64,000 nt of DNA, taken from the NCBI GenBank assembly GCA_016710115.1, contig JADJLN010000024.1, positions 124,001-188,000 of the forward strand, written 5' to 3'. Below are positions 9,264 through 18,295 of the stretch, one piece after another. Position 1 is the stretch's first letter. Every line of letters starts with the position of its first letter. The DNA comes from Saprospiraceae bacterium. Its GTDB lineage: Bacteria; Bacteroidota; Bacteroidia; Chitinophagales; Saprospiraceae. The position numbers and the translations under genes were made by a program. The notes under the pieces were generated by a model. It was not told the DNA's origin and ran no database searches. It was given only the letters and a program-made list of their open reading frames with translations.

Positions 9264-9740
9264 TTATTTAAAGGATAGTTTCACGCTGCTTTCCTGGATT
9301 TCCGAAAACGGTATTGCCCGTTCAACGAATTCCTTCTTCTTCCCCTTGACCTTGACAGTCTCGGTCACATATATGTCGTTTCCTTCTACTTTCAGGAGGC
9401 TTCCTTCGATCCGATCACCAGAGGTCAACTTGATCTCCAGTGTCCGGCCGACATGTTTGCCGTATTGGCGTAACAAAAGCAACGGCCTTGATGCACCAGG
9501 CGAAGAGACTTCCAATGTGTACTCTTCACCCAATTGGCCACCTTCGTCCAGCAACCCTTCCAGATACCGGCTCATATCACGACAGGTCGCCAGGGTGATC
9601 CCGGTATCTCCGTCCATGTACACTTCGACCTTCTTTCCTTCCTTCACCTGAACTTCAAGTAAAAAGAAGGAATGCCAGTCTGGTTCCTGAAGTCGGGACT
9701 CCACCCAGGTTTGAATGAGTTGTTCAGGTTTCATTGCCAT
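9264..9740 (-). CDS. rimP: Ribosome maturation factor RimP
   Basis: 158 residues from ATG 9740 (MAMKPEQLIQTW); ATG 9734 is an equally good alternative. A longer start further upstream would lie inside the leader hairpin and is unlikely. RimP assists 30S subunit maturation. Family features are the N-terminal alpha/beta domain with EVYMDGDTGITLATCRDMSR and LEVSSPGASRPL, then a C-terminal SH3-like barrel (VGRTLEIKLTSGDRIEGSLL). It is first in the conserved rimP-nusA-infB cluster and has its own full -33/-7 promoter at 9790-9821. Confidence 0.93.
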   Translation of the reverse strand: MAMKPEQLIQTWVESRLQEPDWHSFFLLEVQVKEGKKVEVYMDGDTGITLATCRDMSRYLEGLLDEGGQLGEEYTLEVSSPGASRPLLLLRQYGKHVGRTLEIKLTSGDRIEGSLLKVEGNDIYVTETVKVKGKKKEFVERAIPFSEIQESSVKLSFK

Positions 9741-9743
9741 AAC

Positions 9744-9770
9744 AAAAAGAGGAACCAATCCGGTTCCCTC
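9744..9770 (-). terminator. Terminator-like hairpin in the rimP leader (possible attenuator)
   Basis: Read on the minus strand, GAGGGAACC pairs with GGTTCCTC around GGATT, with one bulged G, and is followed by CTTTTTG just before the rimP ATG. It lies downstream of the promoter at 9790-9821 and no gene precedes it on this strand. It therefore looks like a transcriptional attenuator rather than an ordinary gene-end terminator. Confidence 0.6.
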
Positions 9771-9789
9771 CTACATCTTCTTGTTGGTG

Positions 9790-9821
9790 CAAATGTACGT
9801 ATTGTCCTGCGATTGACCAAA
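9790..9821 (-). promoter_or_regulatory. Promoter of the rimP-nusA-infB operon
   Basis: On the minus strand TTTG (9818-9821) and TACATTTG (9790-9797) are separated by 20 bases, an excellent match to the Bacteroidota TTTG-N19/20-TAnnTTTG promoter. The predicted start leaves a leader of about 45 bases that contains the hairpin at 9744-9770. Confidence 0.75.
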
Positions 9822-9924
9822 TGATTTTCTGGTTGAGCCCCTTTTTCACACATTCTCTTCATGAATTCATTCGTTTTCAAGATCATGCAGGTATTTTCGA
9901 GCTCCATTTCGAACCCACCCTGCC

Positions 9925-11561
9925 ATGCGCATTGCCATAGCCCAATTAAATTATCATATCGGCAACTTCGCCGGCAATCTGCAGAAAATGCGGGATGCCA
10001 TTGACATTGCCCGGCAACAGCAAGCCGATCTGATCTGCTTTGCCGAACTCGCAGTGTGTGGCTATCCGCCTCGTGATTTCCTGGATTTTGATGACTTTAT
10101 CGATCTGGCCGAAGAGGCGATTCATTCCCTCGCTGCATTGTCAGTTGACATGGCCATTCTGGTTGGAGCACCCTGTCGAAATCCCGAGATCGAAGGAAAA
10201 GACCTGTACAATTCGGCGTATTTTCTCGCTGAAGGAAAGATCCAGTACATCCAACACAAGACCTTGCTGCCGACTTATGATGTCTTTGATGAATACCGGT
10301 ATTTCCAACCGGCGAGCAAATATCAAACAGTGGAGTTTAAGGGGAAACGAATCGCCTTGAGCATCTGTGAGGATATCTGGAACGTCGGCAATGAAAACCC
10401 GTTGTATACCATATGTCCACTGGATGAAATCATGCATGAGAAGCCGGATGTGATCATCAACCTGTCGGCGTCTCCGTTTTCCTACAAACAGGCTGAAGAA
10501 CGCATCCGAGTGATCCGGGCCAATGTCGAACGATACAGGATACCCCTGTTTTATATCAATCATGTCGGAGCACAAACCGAATTGCTGTTTGACGGAGGAT
10601 CCGTCGTCATGGATCCGCACGGTTCCGTATTCTCCGAATTACCCTATTTTGAAGAATGCATCCAGACGGTAGACCTGGATGATGTCATGACAGGCCGGGC
10701 GCACACCGAACAACCCAAAGAAAAGATCGCCCTGATTCACGACGCTCTTGTGATGGGACTGCGCAACTATTTTAGCAAACTCGGTTTTTCCAAAGCCATT
10801 CTCGGATTATCCGGAGGCATCGATTCGGCTGTGACGGCAGCCTTGGCTGTTCGTGCCCTGGGGCAGAGCAGGTCACCGGCATTCTGATGCCTTCCCCATT
10901 TTCTTCCGGGCATTCGGTCGATGATGCACGAACACTGGCGATCCGTCTGGGCATGCCGTATGAGATCATTCCCATTGCCCCCGGTTATGACACCATGATG
11001 TCCGTCCTGCAACCCTATTTTACCGATCGGCCTTTTGATGTTACGGAAGAAAATCTCCAGGCACGTCTTCGCGGAATGATCCTGATGGCATTTTCCAATA
11101 AATTCGGCCCCATCCTTCTCAACACCACCAATAAAAGTGAGATGGCTGTTGGTTATGGCACACTGTATGGCGATCTGTGTGGGGGTCTTTCTGTATTGGG
11201 AGACGTCTATAAAACTGACGTTTATGCACTTGCGGAATACATCAATAAAGACAGTGAGGTAATCCCTGAAAATTCCATATCCAAACCGCCCTCAGCAGAA
11301 CTCCGACCAGGTCAGAAGGACAGTGACAGCCTGCCTGATTATGCGATCCTGGACCAGATCCTCTTCCAGTATATTGAAGGGCATCAAGGACCACAGGACA
11401 TCATTTCCAAGGGGTTTGATGAAGCCCTGGTAAGACGCGTGCTGAGGATGGTAAACAGCAATGAATTCAAGCGTCATCAGACTGCACCTGTATTGCGTGT
11501 TTCACCCAAAGCATTTGGCATGGGTCGTCGAATGCCCATTGTGGGCAAGTATCTGTCCTGA
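9925..11561 (+). CDS. nadE: Glutamine-dependent NAD+ synthase NadE (frameshifted)
   Basis: This enzyme converts deamido-NAD to NAD+ using ammonia released from glutamine. The N-terminal nitrilase-like amidase domain shows the Glu-Lys-Cys triad context: FAELAVCGYPPRDF, HKTLLPTYDVFDEYRYF and SICEDIWN. The synthetase domain starts with the ATP-binding motif LSGGIDSA. The frame breaks just after it: the first frame stops at 10887 and the second starts around 10887 with ILMPSPFSSGHSVDDA. Restoring one G in the G-run at 10860-10863 joins them into about 545 residues with the normal sequence ALGAEQVTGILMPSP. An essential gene is unlikely to be dead here, so a sequencing or assembly indel is the simplest explanation; a genuine mutation cannot be excluded. 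Confidence 0.88.
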
Positions 11562-11630
11562 TCTCGGATCTTCTTTGTTAAATCCGTTTTACTCGTCCTG
11601 GATACCGATCAGCCTGGTTACTTTTGAGTC

Positions 11631-12047
11631 ATGTTCACTTCATTGATCCGTCTCTACGCATTCTGCGCTTGTTATTCTTTGATCCTGATCATGCCCGGTG
11701 CCGTCCAGGCACAACATGTTGTGTTCGAGGAAGAGCCCGGTATTCGTGACCTGATCGACCGGTATGTGACAGCCAATCGCGACCCGTCCCGATTGATCGA
11801 TGTCTGGAAAATACAGATTTCTGCTACTGTCGATCGTCGACAGATGGAGCAGGCAAAACATGTGTTCCGGCAACGATATCCGGGTTACACCCTCAACTCG
11901 ACCTATACTGAGCCTTACTACAAACTGCAGGTTGGCGCGTATGTCGACAAGCGAAAAGCCCAGTCTGTCGCGCACCGGCTGAAGCAGTATTACCCCGGGG
12001 TGTATCTGACACGGGACAAGGTGAAACTGGCAGACCTGACCGATTGA
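11631..12047 (+). CDS. Secreted SPOR-domain protein
   Basis: 138 residues. A signal peptide of about 28 residues ends VQAQ. The rest forms one SPOR-like domain: YKLQVGAYVDKRKAQSVAHRLKQYYPGVYL is the characteristic beta-alpha-beta half. SPOR domains bind denuded peptidoglycan glycan strands at division sites. It lies five bases ahead of rodA, which supports a cell-wall role. No catalytic domain is present, so it probably acts as a binding or regulatory factor. Confidence 0.75.
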   Translation: MFTSLIRLYAFCACYSLILIMPGAVQAQHVVFEEEPGIRDLIDRYVTANRDPSRLIDVWKIQISATVDRRQMEQAKHVFRQRYPGYTLNSTYTEPYYKLQVGAYVDKRKAQSVAHRLKQYYPGVYLTRDKVKLADLTD

Positions 12048-12051
12048 CCCT

Positions 12052-13455
12052 ATGTTGCAACCCAAGCGAAAACGGTTTGACGGGCTGCTCCTGATCCTCT
12101 ATCTCAATCTGTTGATCATCGGGCTGTTTATGATCTATTCATCCGTCCAGACAGGAGGTGAACCATTGGATCTTCTGAACCTGCAATCTGCCCTGGGTCG
12201 TCAGGTACTCTTCTCTGGAGTATCCCTGGTGGCCATCCTGTTCATTCTGACGATATCCACAGAGTTCTGGAAGACCTTCGCCCCGTCCATCTATATTGTA
12301 TCGATCGTCGGGTTGATCCTGGTCCTCTTTCTGGGAACCGTGATCAAGGGTGCCAGGTCCTGGTTTGCGCTGGGGCCCTTTTCATTCCAACCGGCCGAAT
12401 TTGCCAAGCTCGGCACTCTGCTTTTGCTTTCTTCTTTTCTGAGCAACTTTAGAACGGATCTGGATGAGATCAAATATCAGGGTATTGCGCTGTCGATCCT
12501 GTTGCTCCCGGTTGGTCTGATCCTGTTCCAGCCCGACGCTGGCTCAGCTCTTGTTTTTACGGCATTACTGATTCCTCTCTATCGTGCCGGCTTCCCGTCA
12601 GGCTACTTTATCCTGGGGGGATTGATGGCGACCGTGTTTGTCCTCGCACTGGTCTTGCCGTTAGATATTCTTCTGTTCAGCATCCTGTTGATCGGCCTGG
12701 GCAGTCAGATGTTGGGTTTTGGTCGTCGAGAATTGTGGGCCATTGCGCTGGGGCTACTCGTTGTGCTCTCCATCGTGGCCTGGTATCAGGGGTTTCAATC
12801 ACTGATGACCGGCCTGCTGTTCATCTTCATGCTGATCCTGGGTATTCTGACCTATCGGGAAGGTCGTGGACGATATCTGGCATTCATCAGTTTATTGATG
12901 ATCATCAGTGCCGGATTGGCGGTTTCCTCCTTTTTCCTGTACAACAACATATTGAAACCGCACCAGCAGGAACGGCTGGACGTATGGCTGAACCCGTCCC
13001 GTTGCGATCCTCGTGGCGCATTGTATAATGTCTTGCAATCCAAGCTGGCAATTGCTTCGGGTGGACTGGAGGGCAAGGGGTTTCTGGAGGGAAACATTAC
13101 CAAATTGAATTATGTCCCCGAACAGACGACCGACTTCATCTTTTGCGCCATCGGTGAAGAACAGGGGTTTATCGGTACGTTTGGCATCATCCTTTTGTTC
13201 ACCCTGTTGGTGCTGCGGTTGATCCAGATCGCTGAACGACAGCGAAATGATTTTTCCCGATCATTCATTTATGGTGTCGCCGGCATCTTGTTCATCCATT
13301 ACTTTGTCAATGTCGGTATGACGATGGGGCTGGTACCCGTCATTGGCATTCCACTGCCATTCCTGAGTTACGGTGGTTCATCCCTTCTGTTCTTCAGTGT
13401 TTTGATCGCAATCGTGCTCAAACTCGACTATGGCAATCGGATCCGGGTCGGCTAG
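12052..13455 (+). CDS. rodA: SEDS-family peptidoglycan polymerase RodA
   Basis: 467 residues with about ten hydrophobic segments. SEDS proteins polymerise glycan strands from lipid II; RodA works with a class B PBP in elongation. Family signatures are FQPAEFAKLGTLLLLSSFL, QPDAGSAL, YVPEQTTDFIFCAIGEEQGF and PVIGIPLPFLSYGGSS. RodA rather than FtsW is favoured by the N-terminal half and the absence of division or murein cluster genes around it, but the distinction is not absolute. It is preceded by the SPOR protein and overlaps the convergent carboxypeptidase by four bases at the stop codons. Confidence 0.9.
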   Translation: MLQPKRKRFDGLLLILYLNLLIIGLFMIYSSVQTGGEPLDLLNLQSALGRQVLFSGVSLVAILFILTISTEFWKTFAPSIYIVSIVGLILVLFLGTVIKGARSWFALGPFSFQPAEFAKLGTLLLLSSFLSNFRTDLDEIKYQGIALSILLLPVGLILFQPDAGSALVFTALLIPLYRAGFPSGYFILGGLMATVFVLALVLPLDILLFSILLIGLGSQMLGFGRRELWAIALGLLVVLSIVAWYQGFQSLMTGLLFIFMLILGILTYREGRGRYLAFISLLMIISAGLAVSSFFLYNNILKPHQQERLDVWLNPSRCDPRGALYNVLQSKLAIASGGLEGKGFLEGNITKLNYVPEQTTDFIFCAIGEEQGFIGTFGIILLFTLLVLRLIQIAERQRNDFSRSFIYGVAGILFIHYFVNVGMTMGLVPVIGIPLPFLSYGGSSLLFFSVLIAIVLKLDYGNRIRVG

Positions 13456-15245
13456 GGGTTGATCCCTGTAAACGGCTTGAGTGACCAATCGACAGGGCCA
13501 TCTATGGCCAGAATTGGATAGCGCAGATGTGTCGGCTCATAATAATCCGAGTGTGTGTATATCCAGTCCAGTATCGCATTGGCCTCCTGTCTCATAGCCG
13601 GATTCTGGTCCAGCTCTCGATCCAGTTCCTTGCGTAGTGCTGGTTGACCTGCCAGGATTTCAGCAGCCAGATCTTCAAACACATAGGCAGAGAAATATTC
13701 TTTTTGGCCCAGGATACCATCCATGAAATTCCAGACAAACCAGCTGTCCGGAGCTCGTGGATCCATAGTCGCCATCAGATATGCAATAGCCTCCTGATCA
13801 GATGGGATCCACAGATCACCTGCACGAATGAAAATTGGTTCTTCCACCTCCCGCAGGACCACATTGGTATGTGGATAATGTCCCTCATAGGCCCGAGGAA
13901 AGGTGGTTTCTTCAACAATATAACCAACCCGGGTGCGGACCATTGTATCGCGAACCACGCGAAACATCGACACCTGGTTGAGTGCCAGTCGTTCGGCAAT
14001 CTGTGTATAGGCCTGGGGAAGAACCCAGCCATTCGGCCGGGTACTGGTCTGCACGCTTGTAAAATGGGGGAAATAGGGGATCTCCCGTTTCCACGGTTTG
14101 TCCCGATCGTAGTACAGTCTGGGCAGGCCAGTCACGACACTCGGTTTGTACCCGGCTGCATACCCGCCAAACAGCAGAGATACCTGACGGGTCGTATCCA
14201 GCTGCCAATGGATGGGCCAGATGGCTGTTGATCTGGCTTCTTTTCTCGCCTCCATTTTTGCTGCAATCAATTCATCTGTATGATGACGTGCAATTGACAG
14301 GATTGTCAGTAGAAACTGGTACGTACTGTGAACCCGGTCTGGAAACGGTTTGAGCATGTGTGTTTCCGGCATGAATCCCAGAGTTTGAAACAGGGCAGCA
14401 TACCCTGTGGAATATCGAGGCAGGTCCAGAAACCCGTGGATCCCATTTTCCGGCGGCCCATCTGAATGAACATACGGGGTCATTGGCCACCCGGCAATGT
14501 CCATGCCGGCATACAGCTCAGGAAGCAGGATGGTTTGTTGGAATGCAGCCAACGCGGGAGGCAGTTTGTCCGGTTGAGTGGCGATCACGGTAATGGTGGC
14601 TTGATAATCAGCACCATTGGATGTATGTGTGTCCACAAACATATCAGGATCCCATTTATGAAACAAGCGCGTAAACGTCTGTGCATTCCGGGTATCACAC
14701 TTGATAAAATCACGGTTCAGATCCAGATTTCGGGCATTCCCCCGGAACCCCTGTTCTCTGGGTCCCTGCTGATTTGCCCGGTAGGAAGAACGGCGATCGA
14801 GCCCTCCATCCAGGTTGTAATACGGAAGAATGACAACCACAACCCGGTCCAACAACTTCTGGATGACCGGGTTGAAGACCATGTCTCTGGCCAGCATCAG
14901 ACTGGCATCCACGCCTTCTGACTCGCCAGGATGGATCGCGTTATTGATCAGGATGACTGCCTTTCCAGAAGCATGGACACTGTCCGGATCAAATTGGCCA
15001 TCCAGAGAGATGATCACTTCATGGATGGGTAAAAAACCGTCAGAGAATCCAAACGGCGAAGTTTTCACGAAGGTTGAAGATGCCGCCAGCTTCGCCAGAA
15101 AATCATGTGTTTCTTCAACTGATGCCGACCATGTACTGTCTCGTTCAAACGGGGTCTTCCAGGAAAAATCAATGGGCTGGCTATTCAATCCTGACAGCAG
15201 GAAACAGCACAGGATTGTGTTCACAATACGGAATAACATGGCCAT
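13452..15245 (-). CDS. Secreted M14-family zinc carboxypeptidase
   Basis: 597 residues from ATG 15245 (or 595 from 15239). The start is chosen because the signal peptide MAMLFRIVNTILCCFLLSG begins there; further upstream the frame runs into the divergent gene. The M14 zinc site is visible: HPGE (H and E ligands, ~105-108), NLDLNRDF for substrate binding, and DTHTSNG with the third ligand. The family removes C-terminal residues from peptides or cell-wall stem peptides. A long C-terminal half (~330-597) is accessory. Export to periplasm or outside is likely. Confidence 0.85.
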   Translation of the reverse strand: MAMLFRIVNTILCCFLLSGLNSQPIDFSWKTPFERDSTWSASVEETHDFLAKLAASSTFVKTSPFGFSDGFLPIHEVIISLDGQFDPDSVHASGKAVILINNAIHPGESEGVDASLMLARDMVFNPVIQKLLDRVVVVILPYYNLDGGLDRRSSYRANQQGPREQGFRGNARNLDLNRDFIKCDTRNAQTFTRLFHKWDPDMFVDTHTSNGADYQATITVIATQPDKLPPALAAFQQTILLPELYAGMDIAGWPMTPYVHSDGPPENGIHGFLDLPRYSTGYAALFQTLGFMPETHMLKPFPDRVHSTYQFLLTILSIARHHTDELIAAKMEARKEARSTAIWPIHWQLDTTRQVSLLFGGYAAGYKPSVVTGLPRLYYDRDKPWKREIPYFPHFTSVQTSTRPNGWVLPQAYTQIAERLALNQVSMFRVVRDTMVRTRVGYIVEETTFPRAYEGHYPHTNVVLREVEEPIFIRAGDLWIPSDQEAIAYLMATMDPRAPDSWFVWNFMDGILGQKEYFSAYVFEDLAAEILAGQPALRKELDRELDQNPAMRQEANAILDWIYTHSDYYEPTHLRYPILAIDGPVDWSLKPFTGINP

Positions 15246-15342
15246 CCAGATCGATTTTTTTGGTAAATTAGGTGTTTCAAGGCAGATGGACCAACCAAAG
15301 AGGCCATCCAAAGAATAGTATCTTAGCCCGGTATCACAGCTC

Positions 15343-17763
15343 ATGGTAAAACCGGATTCCCACTTCACCCGATCTGCCCCTGATTTCCAGGACCTCCTGG
15401 AAGAGGTGGCCTCCAAACCGATGGGCAAGGACCGGATCAATGCGTTAGCTTCAGGAGCGACTACACTAACTGAACGCATCATTGCCTTTGGAAATGAGGC
15501 ATATAAGCGTATAGGCAACAGGAACAGCCAACAGGAAGAAGATCGGTATGTGGAAATGGCCATCAATTATTCCTGGTCATTGACCGCAAAAGCAAATCTC
15601 TTGCTGTGGCGCGATATCATCTTCAGGCATCACCAGGCGATTCTGGGTCATGAAATTGGCGAGGTCTCGAAAGAGGAACTGGCTGCTCTGGGAGAAAAAA
15701 GTATGCTCATCCTGGAGCAGGCAGGTCAGGAACTGGTCGAAAAGGCTATCCCGGCGAAATTGTCAGTACGACAGATGTCCAAATTGTGCAAGACCTGGGC
15801 ACTGGAGAGCAATCCCTGGCCGGTATATCGCGACCAGGTGAATGCCCTGACTGGACAGTGTGCCGACCTGGTGACAGCCAATACGCTTTTGCGACAATTG
15901 ACCAGCCTGATCGCGTCACTTGGAAAATCCATAGATCAAACCCTCGATCTGACCATCCAGGACCTGAATGCACTGCATGCCCATCTTGAACAGGTGGAAG
16001 AAGATCTGGCGGCCATTCCGGAAAAAATCACCAAAACGGCCATCCAGAAGGTACTGGCCCGGATCGAGTCGGCTCACATCTTTTCGCGCGGTGCTATTTC
16101 CGGCAACCCTTTTTCCGATATTCTGGAAAAGTTTCTGTTACAAATGCCCGACAATCTCCTGATCCCGATGGATCTGCGTGCGGGCCAGATCCTGACTCAG
16201 GAAATCCGGTTGAGACGAAGTTTTCGAACCTGGTTTGAAGCAGAGCTCATGCCACTTCTGTATGAGGTTATGGAGACCCGGGATGAACACCACAGTGGAA
16301 CAGCGATAGTCCTGACCAATCTGAAAAACAGATTGCTCCCAACCCTGGAAGCACCAACCAATGTGATTTCTTCCCAGCAGCGTCTGGAGCTCCAGCAATC
16401 CGTTCGGGATCGACGAAATGGCCTCCAGCCAGCCCGCGAATCCATGACGGCTCTCAGGGAGGAGGCGATGAATCGGTATTCTGCTTCGACCAGTGTTCGC
16501 GATATGCAACGAGCCGGTCGGAGTTTTTTGGCCATGCCTCTGGAAGCCTCTCTTCAACGGATGTCGGACCAGTCCAGTGCGCTGAGCGCACTTGTCGCAA
16601 ATCGTTTCCGGAAGACCTGGGCGGTCATCCTCTCCTGGCAACGACGCGCTCGTCGTGAAGTAGCCCTGAGTGTTGGAGAGCGTCTGCTTCGGTTTATCAA
16701 AATCCATACTCCGGATCCAGATTCGGAAATGTATACCAGCCTCTTTCTAACCGGAGGTTTTGTCGGTGATGCCCTGTTGGTCAGCCGTCAGTCAGAACTG
16801 AAACGTGTTCAGCATTGTCTCAGGGAATGGCGTGAAGGTTATCGTGGAACGGTTCTTCTCACCGGAGGCCGATACAGTGGCAAAACCATGTTTGTCGAAT
16901 CGTTTGTCCGAAATCACTTTCCTTCCACAACGATCCGATTACAACCGGGCCAGCCGATTATTCTGGCAGGTCGCACATTCAATACATCCTGTGATCTCGA
17001 ACCGGCACTCGATTTTATTGGAAAATATGCGTTGCAAAGCAAGGCGTTGATCTGGATCGATGATCTGGAAAACTGGTCCGAAGCAGGTGCCAGTCTCCAT
17101 CGAAATGTGCGTCATCTGATTCGATTTATGGACTCATATTCCCAGAAGCTGTTCTTCATTATCTCCACCAACCGAACCCTGCTCCCTCATCTGGATCGCC
17201 ATCTGGGATTGTCGAATAGTTGCCAGACGATCATTCATCTGGATCAACTCGATGTACAGAATTTGCAAAAGGCGATTCTGATCCGGCATGGTGCCACACA
17301 TAAAACGCTGATTGATGATCAGGGACATGCCTTTGAAACAGATCACTTTATCCGGGAAATCAGGCAGCTTTATCGATATACCCAGGGGAGTATTGGCATC
17401 GCATTATATCTCTGGGCCTCCCGCATCCGGATACATGGGGATCAGGAAGTGCGGCTTGCGGAGGTCCCGACACAGAGTTTGCCAATGGTTATTGATCACC
17501 GTAATTTCCCCCTGTTTCGGGTATTGCTGTTGTATCGACAGATCAATGAATATCGTCTGAGAAAACTGTTCGGCCCCTGTTTTGATGTGGAAATTTCTCC
17601 ACTTGTTCGACGCTGGTTGAGTCTGGGTGTCTTGAGTCGCAGTCCGGAGGGCTGGCTGGAAATCCATCCCATCGTTGCATTTGAACTGGTGAAACAACTG
17701 GAGCGCTTTTCTGCAGAACCGCTCTATTCCGAATCTACACTGACAGCTTATGGAACCCATTAA
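15343..17763 (+). CDS. Large AAA/STAND-like ATPase of unknown function
   Basis: 806 residues, soluble. Residues 1-~470 are mostly alpha-helical with possible coiled coil and match no family I recognise. An ATPase core follows. Walker A is GGRYSGKT at ~508-515, Walker B IWIDD at ~570-574, and a sensor-1-like FFIISTN with the Asn expected of AAA+ proteins comes next. After a helical lid, the C-terminal ~100 residues look like a winged-helix module (FRVLLLYRQINEYRLRKLFG ... SRSPEGWLEIHPIV). The stop overlaps the next gene by 14 bases, tying it to the MscS-like membrane protein. It may gate or remodel that partner; this is inference only. Kinase, transposition or defence functions are not indicated by any motif. 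Confidence 0.7.
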   Translation: MVKPDSHFTRSAPDFQDLLEEVASKPMGKDRINALASGATTLTERIIAFGNEAYKRIGNRNSQQEEDRYVEMAINYSWSLTAKANLLLWRDIIFRHHQAILGHEIGEVSKEELAALGEKSMLILEQAGQELVEKAIPAKLSVRQMSKLCKTWALESNPWPVYRDQVNALTGQCADLVTANTLLRQLTSLIASLGKSIDQTLDLTIQDLNALHAHLEQVEEDLAAIPEKITKTAIQKVLARIESAHIFSRGAISGNPFSDILEKFLLQMPDNLLIPMDLRAGQILTQEIRLRRSFRTWFEAELMPLLYEVMETRDEHHSGTAIVLTNLKNRLLPTLEAPTNVISSQQRLELQQSVRDRRNGLQPARESMTALREEAMNRYSASTSVRDMQRAGRSFLAMPLEASLQRMSDQSSALSALVANRFRKTWAVILSWQRRARREVALSVGERLLRFIKIHTPDPDSEMYTSLFLTGGFVGDALLVSRQSELKRVQHCLREWREGYRGTVLLTGGRYSGKTMFVESFVRNHFPSTTIRLQPGQPIILAGRTFNTSCDLEPALDFIGKYALQSKALIWIDDLENWSEAGASLHRNVRHLIRFMDSYSQKLFFIISTNRTLLPHLDRHLGLSNSCQTIIHLDQLDVQNLQKAILIRHGATHKTLIDDQGHAFETDHFIREIRQLYRYTQGSIGIALYLWASRIRIHGDQEVRLAEVPTQSLPMVIDHRNFPLFRVLLLYRQINEYRLRKLFGPCFDVEISPLVRRWLSLGVLSRSPEGWLEIHPIVAFELVKQLERFSAEPLYSESTLTAYGTH

Positions 17764-18295
17764 TCCCGGCTGGACATCCTGGATTCTGTTAACGGCCCTG
17801 CTCAGTGGCCTCTGGTTGGTGGTACGCTTTCTGGAGCGCAGTTTTCCCGGATTTCTGCGTGCCCTGCCCTTACCTCCAACAAGCATTTTGATCCTCCGCC
17901 TGTTGCGGCGATGGCTGCCATTGATCATCCTGCTTATACTGGCCTGGCGATTTCTACTGATCTCACCCGTCTCCAACGGGATATTTCTTCTCCTCATCGT
18001 CCTCGCAGGATTTCAGGCGATCCAGTCTTTTTTTCTGGGATGGACCATCCGCAGTCGACTGATGCTTTATCCGAATCCTTGGCTTCGTTGCGGTACGATC
18101 AGTGGCCGGGTCGACCGATTTGGTCTCCTCGGGGTGGATATTGTCAATCCACAAGGCAGGCACAACATTTTTTATCAACTCCTCAGCAAGAAGGGTTACA
18201 GCCTCTTGCCTTCCGGAGGAGAAGACACCTTTCTGGACTTCCTCACCGGTTTGAACACCTGTCATCTATGGATATCCTGGCATCCTATAATCTGA
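17750..18295 (+). CDS. Small MscS-like membrane protein
   Basis: 181 residues. Three hydrophobic segments (~8-27, 45-71 and 74-98) precede a soluble ~75-residue tail. Within the tail, the stretch from NPWLRCGTISGRVDRFG to VDIVNPQG resembles the beta-barrel domain that follows the pore helix of MscS channels, which usually reads GxVxxI...T.ixxxDG. The glycine-rich pore helix of true MscS is not obvious and the C-terminal alpha/beta domain is missing, so it is a minimal or divergent member. Overlaps of 14 bases upstream and 28 bases downstream indicate translational coupling with the ATPase and the antiporter. Confidence 0.6.
   Translation: MEPINPGWTSWILLTALLSGLWLVVRFLERSFPGFLRALPLPPTSILILRLLRRWLPLIILLILAWRFLLISPVSNGIFLLLIVLAGFQAIQSFFLGWTIRSRLMLYPNPWLRCGTISGRVDRFGLLGVDIVNPQGRHNIFYQLLSKKGYSLLPSGGEDTFLDFLTGLNTCHLWISWHPII

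Noticed and set aside
10860..10887. Programmed frameshift in nadE
   Set aside because: No slippery heptamer or downstream structure is evident, and NadE is not known to use one.
17911..18267. N-terminal extension of the antiporter
   Set aside because: This part is the MscS-like gene read in another frame; the membrane protein begins naturally at 18268.
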